The notes below the pieces were generated by a model, which was not told the origin of the DNA, did no database searches, and worked only from the letters and a program-made list of their open reading frames with translations. A DNA stretch of 64,000 nt from Mycolicibacterium stellerae (lineage in GTDB: Bacteria; Actinomycetota; Actinomycetes; Mycobacteriales; Mycobacteriaceae): assembly GCF_003719305.1 (NCBI RefSeq), contig NZ_RARC01000030.1:16887-80886 (forward strand), read 5' to 3'. Shown here piece by piece: positions 55,077-63,923 of the stretch. The stretch's first letter is position 1, and every line of letters begins with the position of its first letter. Made by a program: the position numbers and the translations under genes.

Positions 55077-55754
55077 ATGAAGAGCACGATGAGGAAATCG
55101 GCCAGTATATTTGCCGTGGCTGCTGTGGCCGGCACCGTCGGCTCGCTCGCTGCCGCGGTCCCCGCGCAGGCGGCGACCAACTGCACGTTCACGAACAACA
55201 CCATCGCCATCCAACGCACTGACGGCATGATGCTCGTGCCGACTGTTGCGCCGGGCGGAAAGAGCGTCGCAGGGGACGCGGTCCTCTTCAGCCATCAGGA
55301 CGGGCCCTTCACCGAGTTCGACAAGCGGAAAGGCTCAGCCAGCGGATCCCTACCGGGGAACGGGGCGAAGTTCGACATCGACTACAACGGGCCCATCGAC
55401 TTCGACGGGCACAACGGTAGCCAGCACTACATCGGGTTCATCACGACCAGCGGCGGCGGCACAGGCTGGATTCAGGGCTCGAATCCGCAGATCAGTTTCA
55501 CGGTGCCCGACGGTCAGATGTCGTGTTCGGACCAGGCTGCCGCCGGGGCGGAGTTCTACGTGCTCGAGGACGTCCGTCTCTTCGAAAAGCCGGATCAAGG
55601 TGACACGGGCAAGGACCTGAAGAAGAACGACAAGGTGACCTTGAACGGGCCGTGCCCGATCGTAAGTGATGGTCCCGACAACGGCTGGTGTGAGGTGAAC
55701 GACATCACCCTCGGCCTCTCGGGTGCGGTATGGGGAGACGCCATCTCCAAGTGA
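55077..55754 (+). CDS. Secreted hypothetical protein with SH3-like C-terminus
   Basis: Exported protein of 225 residues. The signal peptide ends in AAAVPAQAAT (cleavage near residue 33). The mature protein is Gly/Asp-rich and beta-type: IQRTDGMMLVPTVAPGGKSV, GFITTSGGGTGWIQGSNPQI. The last 60 residues (DVRLFEKPDQGDTGKDLKKN to GWCEVNDITLG) resemble a bacterial SH3 domain, as often used for binding cell-wall peptides. Overall it is not a family I recognise. Start ATG 55077 follows TAGGAGA by 8 bases. It converges on the beta-propeller gene. Confidence 0.8.
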   Translation: MKSTMRKSASIFAVAAVAGTVGSLAAAVPAQAATNCTFTNNTIAIQRTDGMMLVPTVAPGGKSVAGDAVLFSHQDGPFTEFDKRKGSASGSLPGNGAKFDIDYNGPIDFDGHNGSQHYIGFITTSGGGTGWIQGSNPQISFTVPDGQMSCSDQAAAGAEFYVLEDVRLFEKPDQGDTGKDLKKNDKVTLNGPCPIVSDGPDNGWCEVNDITLGLSGAVWGDAISK

Positions 55755-55782
55755 CGTCGGCGCCGCGACCGAGGGACGCGCA

Positions 55783-56784
55783 TCAGCATCGAGTGGTCGA
55801 GGGGAACCGGAACCGGGCCAGTCCTTGGTCGCGCGCTGTACCGACCCAGATCTCGCGACCGACCTGAAGCGCGGTCGTCGCCGCGCCGAATGTGTCTGGG
55901 CCGTAGTCGATGAGCTCTTCGGTTGCCAGCGTCTCGGGGTCCACGGCGATGACCCGCGACGGGATGCCGAGACGTGGGTTCTGGCCGAAGTGGCCGTCGA
56001 GGAACTCCTGCATGCTCGTCCCGTACGTGCCCGCGGCGAGAAGCCGCCCGGACGCCGACCAGGTGAGGTTGTCGACCATAATGCTGACATTCACCGTGCT
56101 CGGGTCGGCACTGGCGCCGCCGCGCCGAACCTTTTTGAGGCAGCGTGAATTCCAGCCGCCGATGTACAGACACTGCCCGTCGGCCGAGACGGCCACCCCG
56201 TTGGCCGTGTTGATCTGTGTGCCGGGCAGCGTCACCCAGCCACGGCCAGGCGACCACTCCAGAACCCCGCCCGTGTCCGCCCCCGCTATCGCCTGCTCGA
56301 CGCTCACCTCTCTGCGGCCTTCCGGATCTCCGGTGGTGCTGACGACGAACCCGTCATCGACCGCGGCGACGTCGTTACCGGCGGTATTGCCCGGGAGTCG
56401 GACGGCGCCAATCCATTTCAACGATGGCCGCGGTGCGTCGAGGTCGATTTCGAACACCTCGACCGACTCGTGGCCGCCGTGGTTCACGGCGTAAAGCTCG
56501 GTACGGCCGTCGGGCAGGAGTTTCACGTCGATGCCGTGCGGCCTGAACTTCAACGGATTGAGGGCGGGCTGATCGAGGAACCTTTGCGTGTCGAGCGCAG
56601 AGGTTGCGCGGTAAGGGAAGATCTCGTTGCACGCCCCGTCTGCGACGCTCACCGCGTACAGCCGGCCCAGCGGTGCGGTCGGCCCTGTCATTCCCGACGT
56701 CAACACCCATTCGCCGCCGGGAGCCATGGCGAGATCCTCAGCGTTTACCGGCCCCGCGATGTAGCCGGCCAGCTGCTCGTGCAT
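55783..56784 (-). CDS. Beta-propeller protein of the SMP-30/paraoxonase type
   Basis: Protein of 333 residues with the six-bladed propeller of the arylesterase/paraoxonase or SMP-30 group. The stretch FRPHGIDVKLLPDGRTELYA and VNHGGHESVEVFEIDLDAPR match the paraoxonase pattern (LYVVNHG..HESVEVF). Further repeats are GNTAGNDVAAVDDGFVVST and NTANGVAVSADGQCLYIGG. Metal ligands of that family are N, D and E, and candidates are visible (N, D in GNDVAAVDD). It could be a lactonase or esterase. No signal peptide is seen. Single gene. Confidence 0.8.
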   Translation of the reverse strand: MHEQLAGYIAGPVNAEDLAMAPGGEWVLTSGMTGPTAPLGRLYAVSVADGACNEIFPYRATSALDTQRFLDQPALNPLKFRPHGIDVKLLPDGRTELYAVNHGGHESVEVFEIDLDAPRPSLKWIGAVRLPGNTAGNDVAAVDDGFVVSTTGDPEGRREVSVEQAIAGADTGGVLEWSPGRGWVTLPGTQINTANGVAVSADGQCLYIGGWNSRCLKKVRRGGASADPSTVNVSIMVDNLTWSASGRLLAAGTYGTSMQEFLDGHFGQNPRLGIPSRVIAVDPETLATEELIDYGPDTFGAATTALQVGREIWVGTARDQGLARFRFPSTTRC

Positions 56785-56886
56785 GCAGTTAACAATGACG
56801 GGAAATTTGTCTCACCACGTAAGTATTGGACTACTTCATTTCCTAAAGAGCCTGATCGTGGTGCAATCTGAGCGGATGGAGTCCCC

Positions 56887-57306
56887 ATGACCCCCCGCCG
56901 ATTTGTTGCTGCGCTGGCCATCTTCGCGGTGGCGGCCACGGGGATCGGCCTGTCCGTCCTGATGTTCGCACCGAACAGGACGCCGTCACCCCCCGCGCCG
57001 ATACCGCGCGCGGAGCCATCCGTCCCCACCCCGGCCGAGTTTCGGATCGGTGTCGTCGTCACGGACCAGAACTGCACCGGGCCGAACGGGTGCGTGTACA
57101 AATACCGCGTCGAGCCGAAATACGTTGGCCTCCATCCGTTGCCGGACAACGAGATCACGGTCACCTATCAGGTCACCGGCGGGCATCGGCCCCAGATCGG
57201 CGACTTCACCGTCCAGGGAGACCAGGCGCGGGTACTGCAGGACGTCCCGCTCGAGGGTCCGCCCGGAGCGCGCTTGCAAGCCGCGGTCACAAAGATCGTC
57301 GGCTGA
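56887..57306 (+). CDS. Exported hypothetical protein
   Basis: Protein of 139 residues with an N-terminal transmembrane or uncleaved signal segment (VAALAIFAVAATGIGLSVLM), a Pro-rich spacer (TPSPPAPIPRAEPSVPTPAE) and a small beta-domain (EFRIGVVVTDQNCTGPNGCV, with two Cys close together; ITVTYQVTGGHRPQIGDFTV). No family was recognised. The start ATG 56887 has a poor ribosome site. It is 51 bases (to 57358) or 27 bases (to 57334) before the serine hydrolase gene, possibly the same transcript. Confidence 0.7.
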   Translation: MTPRRFVAALAIFAVAATGIGLSVLMFAPNRTPSPPAPIPRAEPSVPTPAEFRIGVVVTDQNCTGPNGCVYKYRVEPKYVGLHPLPDNEITVTYQVTGGHRPQIGDFTVQGDQARVLQDVPLEGPPGARLQAAVTKIVG

Positions 57307-57333
57307 ATATCGCGATTCGCACCGTGCGTCGCC

Positions 57334-58653
57334 ATGTCGCGACGCATTGTTGGCTCTATGGCGTCGGTGTCGCTGCTTCGCGCCGAACAGGGTCTGCCAC
57401 GCAGCGTCCAGGGGGCGGCCGACCCGCGGTTCGCCAACGTCATCCGCATTTTCGCCGGGCTGTTTCCCGGTCGCCGCTTCGGCGGTGGAGCCCTCGTCGT
57501 CTACATCGACGGCAAGCCGGTCGTCGACGTCTGGATGGGGTGGTCCGACCGGGACGGCACGGTTCCGTGGACGGCCAACACCGGTGCGATGGTGTTCTCG
57601 GCGACAAAGGGGGTGGCCGCCACCGTGGTCCACCGGCTCGTCGACCGTGGCCTGCTGGACTACGACACCCCGGTCGCCGAGTATTGGCCCGAGTTCGGCG
57701 CCAACGGCAAGTCCGACATCACCGTTCGCGACGTGCTGCGGCACCGGTCGGGCCTCTCGCACCTGAAGGGGGTGACCAAGGAGGACCTGCTGGACCACCA
57801 CCTGATGGAAGAACGACTGGCCGCGGCGTCGGCCGACCACCTGCGGGGATGGCCGGCGTACCACGCGCTGACATTCGGGTGGCTGGTGTCGGGCGTGTGC
57901 CGAGCCGTCACCGGGATGGGCATGCGCGATCTGATCCGTGACGAGGTGGCCCGTCCACTCAACACCGACGGCCTGCACCTCGGCCGCCCGCCTGTCGGTT
58001 CCCCGACGAAGGTCGCGAAGATCTTGATTCCTCAGAACGCGCGGCCCAATCCGGTGTTCGACTTCGTCGCACCACGTGTGGCGGGTCTACCGTTCTCGGG
58101 CGCGCTCGGCGCGATGTACTTTCCCGGCATCAGATCCCTTGTGCAGGGCGATATTCCGTTCCTCGACGGGGAGGTACCTGCAGCCAACGGCGTCGTCACC
58201 GGCCGTGGCCTCGCCAAGATGTACGCGGCGATCGCCAACGGCGGGGCGATCGACGGCGAGCAGTTCCTTTCGCCGGAGATGACAGGCGGCATGATCGGCA
58301 AGCCGAAGGTGCGGCCCGACCTGAACATGCTTGTGCCGATGCCGTTCCACCTCGGCTACCACGAATCGCCGATTCCCGGTCTGCTGAAGGGATTCGGCCA
58401 CATCGGCCTCGGCGGCACCCTCGGCTGGGCTGATCCGGCATCCGGCAGCGCATTCGCATTCGTACACAACAGGTTGCTGACGGCGATGGTGTTCGACATG
58501 GGGTCGTTCGCCGGGATCGCTCGCCCGATGCGCAGTGCCATCACCGCCGCCCGCAGCGCAGGCGCCATGACGGTGCCTCGCTACGGTGCGACATTCCGCG
58601 ATACCGATGCGCACAGCGACGCACCGAAGAAGCGAGTAGCAGGCAGGCGCTAA
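57334..58653 (+). CDS. Serine hydrolase (class C beta-lactamase/esterase fold, LipE-like)
   Basis: Serine hydrolase of 439 residues in the beta-lactamase/transpeptidase-like (EstB) superfamily. Catalytic motifs: S-A-T-K in VFSATKGVAA (nucleophile Ser and general base Lys) and the Tyr of PAYHALTFGWLVSGV (YxN-type), with the HxG equivalent in FGHIGLGGTLGW. It is probably a lipase or esterase like LipE of mycobacteria, which lies beside EchA21 in M. tuberculosis. No signal peptide is obvious. Start ATG 57334 or 57358. Confidence 0.88.
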   Translation: MSRRIVGSMASVSLLRAEQGLPRSVQGAADPRFANVIRIFAGLFPGRRFGGGALVVYIDGKPVVDVWMGWSDRDGTVPWTANTGAMVFSATKGVAATVVHRLVDRGLLDYDTPVAEYWPEFGANGKSDITVRDVLRHRSGLSHLKGVTKEDLLDHHLMEERLAAASADHLRGWPAYHALTFGWLVSGVCRAVTGMGMRDLIRDEVARPLNTDGLHLGRPPVGSPTKVAKILIPQNARPNPVFDFVAPRVAGLPFSGALGAMYFPGIRSLVQGDIPFLDGEVPAANGVVTGRGLAKMYAAIANGGAIDGEQFLSPEMTGGMIGKPKVRPDLNMLVPMPFHLGYHESPIPGLLKGFGHIGLGGTLGWADPASGSAFAFVHNRLLTAMVFDMGSFAGIARPMRSAITAARSAGAMTVPRYGATFRDTDAHSDAPKKRVAGRR

Positions 58654-58717
58654 GCAGGAGCAAACTCAGCCGCGGACGGGCTCGCAGGGCGGTCGAGCGA
58701 GCGTTCGGGTCGGGCGT

Positions 58718-58723
58718 TATAGT
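58718..58723 (+). promoter_or_regulatory. Candidate -10 element (TATAGT) of the His-rich exported protein gene
   Basis: TATAGT in an otherwise GC-rich region, about 110 bases before the GTG at 58832. It predicts a leader of about 100 bases ending in a strong ribosome site, unlike most genes here. Confidence 0.45.
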
Positions 58724-58831
58724 GGGCCACTGACGCCGGAAGATGTGAATTTCCAACCTCTTTGGCCGACGGGGCGCGCCAAGTGGTTCGGCGCCGTGCA
58801 CCGTAGGAAAAGTTGCCGGAGGGGATTTAGC

Positions 58832-59119
58832 GTGATCGATCTGAAAGCCGTAACAGCTGCAATGTTCGTCTCGACCGGAACGGTCCTGGCCGCCGTCGGT
58901 CTGAGCGCAGGTATCGCGAGTGCGGCGCCTGCCGCGCCCGCTATCGCAGGGCCGCAGTACATATCGGAGAACGGCCCGGACCGTGGCCACGGGCACGGGC
59001 ACGGGCATGACGACGACTGGTGGTGGCGCGAGAACGGTCCCAGGCAATGGGATCCGATCGACGCCTGCATCGGCGTCGAGGGACCGTTCGGTTACGTGCA
59101 GGGCGGCGCCTGCATCTAG
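58832..59119 (+). CDS. Small exported protein with His-Gly repeat
   Basis: Protein of 95 residues. Signal peptide MIDLKAVTAAMFVSTGTVLA up to GIASAAP (cleavage near residue 31). The mature part of about 65 residues has four HG repeats (GHGHGHGHDDDWWWREN), a likely metal-binding stretch (Ni, Zn or Cu), and a C-terminal tail with two Cys (DACIGVEGPFGYVQGGACI). The GTG start is supported by GGAGGGG 8 bases upstream. Related to no family I can name. Role in extracellular metal binding is inferred from composition. Confidence 0.72.
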   Translation: MIDLKAVTAAMFVSTGTVLAAVGLSAGIASAAPAAPAIAGPQYISENGPDRGHGHGHGHDDDWWWRENGPRQWDPIDACIGVEGPFGYVQGGACI

Positions 59120-59125
59120 CGCCTT

Positions 59126-60199
59126 TCAGCCGAGGGTCGGGACGACGCCGCGGGCCTGGGGTAACGGCAGATCGTTGTAGGTCGCGATGCCTGGCGCTGC
59201 GGCGACGACGGCGGGGATCGAATGGATCGGTGGCATTGCCGTCATGATGTGACCCAGCACGAAGAAGTCTTCGAGCGTCTTGGCGTTCTCGATCATGTCC
59301 TGCGGCGGCAGGAAACTGATCTGCATGTTGACCGTCGGTCGGCCCTCGATGGTGATCTTCCAGCCGTCGCCGTCGAGTTTCCAGTCCGGATCAAGCGTTT
59401 GGCCCTTGCGCCACCGAACGTTGAGGTCGACGACTGTCCTGCCGCCGACCCGGCCCTGCCAGCTGGCGAACACACCCGCCACGTGGCCGGCCTTGATGGT
59501 CCATGAGGCCATCTCCAAGTCCTCGGTGGTCTGCGCGTACTCGGATTCACACACCACCTCGTCGAGCTCGACGCCGAGCGAGTCGGCGACGAGTCGGACC
59601 GCTTCTTCGAACACCGCCGTGCCGTGGGCGGCCATCGGCCCGAGATCGGGGTCGTCGATCGCGGTGCCGAAACCGGCGGGCCGCTCGGTGTCTGGCGAGT
59701 CATAGAGGGTGGTGTCGGCGGTTTCGGCGATGATGACCTTGTCCACCCGGTCACAGGCCGTCGCTGCGACGATCGCCAGCAGGTCGGCGAAGCCGGGGCT
59801 GACCCCGGAGCCGAACATCGTCGAGCCGCCCAGCATGGCGGCCTCCTCGATCCGGTCGCGGCCGTCACCGAGGTTGCCGCCGGTGATGAACGACGCGGAG
59901 GTCACCACGTTGACTCCCGCTGACAGGATTCGCACGAGCTCGTCGACGTCGATCCACATCGGGTTGTAGATGACACAGTCGGGTTTGAGCGCCAGCAGAG
60001 CGTCGACGTCGTTGGTGGCCTTGACGCCGAGCGGTTCGATCCCGACCAGCTCGCCGACATCGACACCGACCTTGTCCTTCGACCAGGCGTAGCAGCCGAT
60101 GAGTTCGTAGGTCGGGTTCTTCGCGATCGCTTCTACCGAGCTCTTTCCGACATTTCCTGTCGTCCACTGGACGACCCGGTATGGGGTGGTGTTTGGCAC
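59126..60199 (-). CDS. DapB-like NAD(P)-dependent dehydrogenase
   Basis: Protein of 357 residues resembling dihydrodipicolinate reductase N-terminal domain proteins: YRVVQWTTGNVGKSSVEAIA is the Rossmann nucleotide motif in the atypical form (TGNVGK), followed by NPTYELIGCYAWSKDKVG. These stand-alone actinobacterial proteins relate to 2,4-diaminopentanoate dehydrogenase and not to lysine synthesis. The C-terminal domain contains VDLNVRWRKGQTLDPDWKLD. Substrate unknown. Start GTG 60199 is the first that precedes the Rossmann strand. Confidence 0.8.
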   Translation of the reverse strand: MPNTTPYRVVQWTTGNVGKSSVEAIAKNPTYELIGCYAWSKDKVGVDVGELVGIEPLGVKATNDVDALLALKPDCVIYNPMWIDVDELVRILSAGVNVVTSASFITGGNLGDGRDRIEEAAMLGGSTMFGSGVSPGFADLLAIVAATACDRVDKVIIAETADTTLYDSPDTERPAGFGTAIDDPDLGPMAAHGTAVFEEAVRLVADSLGVELDEVVCESEYAQTTEDLEMASWTIKAGHVAGVFASWQGRVGGRTVVDLNVRWRKGQTLDPDWKLDGDGWKITIEGRPTVNMQISFLPPQDMIENAKTLEDFFVLGHIMTAMPPIHSIPAVVAAAPGIATYNDLPLPQARGVVPTLG

Positions 60200-60288
60200 T
60201 CGCTCAGCATAGGGAAAGCGACACGGTTGCAACCCTGGCTTTCGGCCACAAAATTGACGGTTGCGGTCAGCAACAATGACTGCAGCGG

Positions 60289-61302
60289 TCAGGAGGCCAG
60301 CGTGGCCTTGCCAGTGCGCTGCTGACCGCTGCGGTCGATCCAGGTCAGATCGACGACATCGCCGGGGTAGTGCCGATCGAGAATCTGCGTCAGCGCCGTC
60401 GCCGAATCCAGCGGTTCGCCGTCGATCGTGGTCAACACGTCACCGGCGAAGAGACCGGCGGCCTGGGCCGGACCGCCCTGCAACGCCTCGCGGATGATGA
60501 CGCCGGGCACTCCCGCCTCCTGGTCGCCTGCGGCGACGCCGACACCCAGCAGCGTGGGCGGCCCGATGTGCACGGTGTCCGACGGCGCACGCGCACGGAT
60601 CTGGTCGGCAATGGCCAGCGCCTGGTTGATGGGGATCGCGAAGCCCTTGCCGCCCGGCGCGAACCGGTAGTTCACGGTGGCGGCCGTGGTCATGCCGATG
60701 ACCTGGCCTGCGGCGTTGACGAGGGGGCCACCGGAGTCGCCAGCGCGGACGTTGGCTGCCACCTCGATCAAGCCGGTCAGCTCGTCAGAACTGCCCGTCA
60801 GCGCGTCCTTGGCCTCGATCGTCCGGTCCAGCTGGGTGATCGTGCCCGCCTCGCGCGTCGGCGGGCTGCCGGGGTTCGCGTTGCCGATGGCCACCGCGGG
60901 CTCCCCGACGACGACCGTAGCGGAGTTGCCCATTGGCGCGACCGGAAGGCCGGAGGCCCCGCGCAGCTGCAGAAGTGCGATGTCGTGGGTGCGGTCGTAG
61001 CCGATGAGGTCGGCCCCGAACGATTGGCCAGTGCCGACGTTGTGGGCGGTGACGGTGTCGGCGCCCTGCACCACGTGGAAGTTCGTCAGAACCTCGCCGT
61101 TGGGGTTGAGCAGGAAGCCGGTGCCCGCACCGATGGCGTGCTGGTAGTCGATCGTGGTGTCGATCTGGACGACGGCCGGTTCCACGGCCGAGATCGCAGT
61201 GTCCAAAGGCGCCGCAGAAGCGATCGCCGGGCGGACCGGCGCGACCAGTGCCATCACGGCAGCCAGCGCGATCAGCAGGCGATACAGGTGCAGGCGGGGC
61301 AT
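60289..61302 (-). CDS. PepA-type secreted trypsin-like protease with PDZ domain
   Basis: HtrA-like serine protease of 337 residues, close to M. tuberculosis PepA (Rv0125). Signal peptide up to about IASAAP; the catalytic triad is H in TNFHVVQGAD, D in YDRTHDIALLQLRG and S in VRAGDSGGPLVNAAGQ. A PDZ domain covers the last 90 residues (GVGVAAGDQEAGVPGVIIRE, AGLFAGDVLTTIDGEPLDSA). It is secreted or periplasmic and may handle misfolded proteins. Start ATG 61302 (MPRLHLYRLL) gives a regular signal peptide; ATG 61347 would extend it. Confidence 0.9.
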   Translation of the reverse strand: MPRLHLYRLLIALAAVMALVAPVRPAIASAAPLDTAISAVEPAVVQIDTTIDYQHAIGAGTGFLLNPNGEVLTNFHVVQGADTVTAHNVGTGQSFGADLIGYDRTHDIALLQLRGASGLPVAPMGNSATVVVGEPAVAIGNANPGSPPTREAGTITQLDRTIEAKDALTGSSDELTGLIEVAANVRAGDSGGPLVNAAGQVIGMTTAATVNYRFAPGGKGFAIPINQALAIADQIRARAPSDTVHIGPPTLLGVGVAAGDQEAGVPGVIIREALQGGPAQAAGLFAGDVLTTIDGEPLDSATALTQILDRHYPGDVVDLTWIDRSGQQRTGKATLAS

Positions 61303-61373
61303 ATGGAGACTTTCGGCTGGGAACGGTTTCTCATTACATCGTGGCAACGACTGGTTCCCCTGTCGACGTGAGG

Positions 61374-62168
61374 CTAATCGTCGACGGCGACGCCGCCGCG
61401 CGACCTCCTGCGCTTTCGCACGCTGATCTTGCCCCCTGCGCGCCGGTTGCGCAGACCGCCGTTGGTCGACTCGGAGCCGACGGTGGCGTCGGTGTCCTCG
61501 GTTTCGGTGTCGGAGGCGACGGCGTCGTCATCCCCGGACTTCTCCGCGGTGACCTCGGCCGGCTCCTCGGCTTCCCGTTCTTCGGGCTCGGCAGGCGCCT
61601 CCGAATCGGGCGCGTCGTCGTCGGCGGCCTTGTCTTCGTCGACGCCGGCTTCCTCGCTGGCGGCATCCGTGTCTTCTGCGGCCTTGCGGCGCCCGCGACG
61701 GCCCTTCTTTGCCGCTTTCGGCTTGAGCGGTTTGGGCGGCGGCGGCGGCAGTTCGGCCACGAACGCCAGGTAGAACGCGAAGATGCCGAGCAGCGCGATC
61801 GCCGCGGCGGCGCCGTAGATACCGAAGAGCCAGCGACCGGCGCTGTCCAGGCTCAGCCAGATCTCGCTGATCGCGGCGCCGATGATCAGTACACCCGCCA
61901 GCACGTGCAGCCCGATGGACGATGTCCGCAGGCTCAGCGCCAGCTGCGGGGTGCCCAGCTCAGGCCTGCGGGTGCGAAGAAGCGTGAACACCACCGGCAG
62001 CGCCGCAAGGCCGATCACCGCGCCCGTGACGATGCGCAGCACCGTACCCAGGGTGTGGCTGGTGGTGCCCATCAGCTCCGGCCAGCGAGGCAGAACGAAA
62101 AAGAAGTACAAGACGCCGGCCACGATCGAGAACGACGCGTGCCAGGCCACCGCAACTTTGCGGCCCAT
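61374..62168 (-). CDS. lucA: LucA, lipid uptake coordinator membrane protein
   Basis: Membrane protein of 264 residues, strongly similar to M. tuberculosis LucA (Rv3723). Four transmembrane helices lie in the first 145 residues (VAWHASFSIVAGVLYFFFVL, ... GIYGAAAAIALLGIFAFYLA), then ELPPPPPKPLKPKAAKKG, a strongly acidic low-complexity domain (Glu/Asp/Ala) and a basic Arg-rich C-terminus. LucA stabilises the Mce1 and Mce4 importers and so coordinates fatty acid and cholesterol uptake. As in M. tuberculosis it is next to a tRNA-Ser and aspC. Confidence 0.93.
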   Translation of the reverse strand: MGRKVAVAWHASFSIVAGVLYFFFVLPRWPELMGTTSHTLGTVLRIVTGAVIGLAALPVVFTLLRTRRPELGTPQLALSLRTSSIGLHVLAGVLIIGAAISEIWLSLDSAGRWLFGIYGAAAAIALLGIFAFYLAFVAELPPPPPKPLKPKAAKKGRRGRRKAAEDTDAASEEAGVDEDKAADDDAPDSEAPAEPEEREAEEPAEVTAEKSGDDDAVASDTETEDTDATVGSESTNGGLRNRRAGGKISVRKRRRSRGGVAVDD

Positions 62169-62242
62169 ACTCCTCCTTTAGATTTCTGGGCCAAGGAGCG
62201 ACCAGCTCATCACTGCCCACTGGTCGCCCCTCGGACCGAGTG

Positions 62243-62328
62243 CGGAGGATAGGGGATTTGAACCCCTGAGGGCTATTAACCCAACCCGCGTTCCAGGCGA
62301 GCGCCATAGGCCACTAGGCGAATCCTCC
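62243..62328 (-). tRNA. tRNA-Ser (GGA)
   Basis: On the minus strand the acceptor GGAGGAT (62328-62322) pairs with ATCCTCC (62250-62244); discriminator G at 62243. Anticodon loop CTGGAAC, anticodon GGA at 62294-62292, closed by CTCGC/GCGGG. The long variable arm is that of tRNA-Ser. Confidence 0.95.
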
Positions 62329-62335
62329 GCGGGCC

Positions 62336-62341
62336 ATGGTA
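62336..62341 (-). promoter_or_regulatory. -10 element (TACCAT) of tRNA-Ser (GGA)
   Basis: On the minus strand TACCAT ends 7 bases before the mature 5' end of the tRNA at 62328. Confidence 0.45.
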
Positions 62342-62411
62342 GCCGACCTGCCTAATAGCGCCGTCCGGTGAGACCTGTACCTGCCGCTCCTGCCTGCCGG
62401 CGACCGCGTAT

Positions 62412-62417
62412 TACACT
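62412..62417 (+). promoter_or_regulatory. -10 element (TACACT) of ffs
   Basis: TACACT ends 6 bases before the predicted first base of the 4.5S RNA stem at 62424, the expected distance for transcription start. Confidence 0.5.
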
Positions 62418-62423
62418 CGCCGT

Positions 62424-62509
62424 GGACCCCGCGCGGCGTCTATCCTGTGAACTCCCCCAGGGCCGGAAGGCAGCAAGGGTCAATGGGCTCTGTCGGGTGC
62501 GCGGGGTCC
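62424..62509 (+). ncRNA. ffs: 4.5S RNA of the signal recognition particle
   Basis: Small SRP RNA. The universal core GGCCGGAAGGCAGCAAGGGT-like stretch (62461-62480) contains the GGAA tetraloop and the asymmetric loop bound by Ffh. The ends pair perfectly over 11 bases: GGACCCCGCGC (62424-62434) and GCGCGGGGTCC (62499-62509). It lies directly upstream of aspC. The RNA works with Ffh to target membrane proteins. Confidence 0.93.
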
Positions 62510-62553
62510 CCTTATTTCCTCCGACAACTTTCCTCCGACAACCAGGACGCATC

Positions 62554-63837
62554 GTGTCGTTTCATTCGCTCGGCCGCGAGGAATTGCAGGCCCAGCATGA
62601 GTTGCAGAAGGCCAATTACGCCGACCTGCAGGCCAAGCAGCTCAAACTCGACCTGACCCGCGGCAAGCCTTCGCCGGCACAGCTGGACCTGTCCAACGCG
62701 CTGCTGGCGCTACCGGGATCCGGCAAGGATTCCTACCGCGACGGGGACGGCACCGACACCCGCAACTATGGCGGGCTGCACGGCCTGCCCGAACTGCGCG
62801 CCATCTTCGGCGAGCTGCTCGGCATCCCGGTGCAGAACCTGATCGCGGGTAACAACGCCAGCCTCGAGCTGATGCACGACGTGGTGGTGTTCTCTCTCTT
62901 GCACGGCGGGGTGGATTCACCGCGTCCGTGGCGCGACGAGCCGGTCGTCAAGTTCCTCTGCCCGGTACCCGGCTACGACAGGCACTTCGCCATCACCGAG
63001 AGCCTCGGCGTCGAGATGATCAACGTGCCGATGTTCGAGGACGGTCCCGATGTCGACCTGATCGAGGAGCTCGTCGCCGCCGACCCGGCCATCAAGGGAA
63101 TGTGGTGCGTGCCGGTGTTCTCCAACCCGACCGGCGTCACGTTCGCGTGGGAAAAGGTGCGACGGTTGGTGCAAATGCGCACGGCTGCACCAGATTTCCG
63201 GCTGTTCTGGGATAACGCATACGCGGTGCACACCCTCACCCACGACTCGGTGCAGCAGATCGATGTGCTTGGGCTGGCCGCTGCGGCGGGAAACCAGAAC
63301 CGGCCGCTGGTGTTCGCCTCCACCTCCAAGATCACGTTCGCGGGGGCGGGTGTCAGCTTCTTCGGTGGATCGCTTGCCAACATCGCCTGGTATCTGCAGC
63401 ACGCGGGAAAGAAATCGATCGGCCCCGACAAGGTCAACCAGCTTCGCCATCTGAGGTTCTTCAAGGACGCCGACGGGGTCCGGCTGCAGATGCAACGCCA
63501 TCAGCAGTTGCTCGCGCCGAAGTTCGCGGTTGTCGGCGAAATCCTCGATGACCGCCTCGGCGAGTCCAAGATCGCATCGTGGACAGACCCGAAGGGCGGC
63601 TACTTCGTGAACCTCGACGTGTGGCCCGGCACCGCCCGCCGCACCGTCTCGCTTGCGAAGGACGCGGGCATCGCCGTCACCGAGGCCGGTGCTTCGTTCC
63701 CGTATCGAAAAGACCCGGAGGACAAGAACATCAGGGTCGCGCCGACATTTCCGGCGCTGCCCGACCTGAGGGAGGCCATTGACGGCCTCGCCACCTGCGC
63801 GCTGCTGGCCGCGACCGAGTCGCTGCTCAAGGGCTGA
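62554..63837 (+). CDS. aspC: Aspartate aminotransferase AspC (Rv3722c-like)
   Basis: Fold type I aminotransferase of 427 residues of the unusual subgroup of M. tuberculosis Rv3722c, shown to be its main aspartate aminotransferase. LTRGKPSPAQLDLSNALLAL at the start, the cofactor-binding AGNNASLELMHD, WCVPVFSNPTGVTF, FWDNAYAVH, and the PLP lysine in VFASTSKITFAGAGVSFFGG. It links glutamate/2-oxoglutarate with aspartate/oxaloacetate, the centre of nitrogen metabolism. Start GTG 62554 lies 45 bases after ffs. A hairpin follows at 63850. Confidence 0.93.
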   Translation: MSFHSLGREELQAQHELQKANYADLQAKQLKLDLTRGKPSPAQLDLSNALLALPGSGKDSYRDGDGTDTRNYGGLHGLPELRAIFGELLGIPVQNLIAGNNASLELMHDVVVFSLLHGGVDSPRPWRDEPVVKFLCPVPGYDRHFAITESLGVEMINVPMFEDGPDVDLIEELVAADPAIKGMWCVPVFSNPTGVTFAWEKVRRLVQMRTAAPDFRLFWDNAYAVHTLTHDSVQQIDVLGLAAAAGNQNRPLVFASTSKITFAGAGVSFFGGSLANIAWYLQHAGKKSIGPDKVNQLRHLRFFKDADGVRLQMQRHQQLLAPKFAVVGEILDDRLGESKIASWTDPKGGYFVNLDVWPGTARRTVSLAKDAGIAVTEAGASFPYRKDPEDKNIRVAPTFPALPDLREAIDGLATCALLAATESLLKG

Positions 63838-63849
63838 GACCGCGGTTTG

Positions 63850-63883
63850 TGAATCTGGCGACGGAATTCGCCGGGCAGATTCA
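63850..63883. terminator. Hairpin after aspC (terminator or IS left end)
   Basis: TGAATCTG (63850-63857) and CAGATTCA (63876-63883) pair perfectly around 18 bases that contain GAATTC. It lies 12 bases past the aspC stop. It could terminate aspC or be part of the left end of the insertion sequence that follows. Confidence 0.55.
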
Positions 63884-63923
63884 TACGGTCAAGACAACAT
63901 CCATTGATTTTGAGGAGGTTGTC

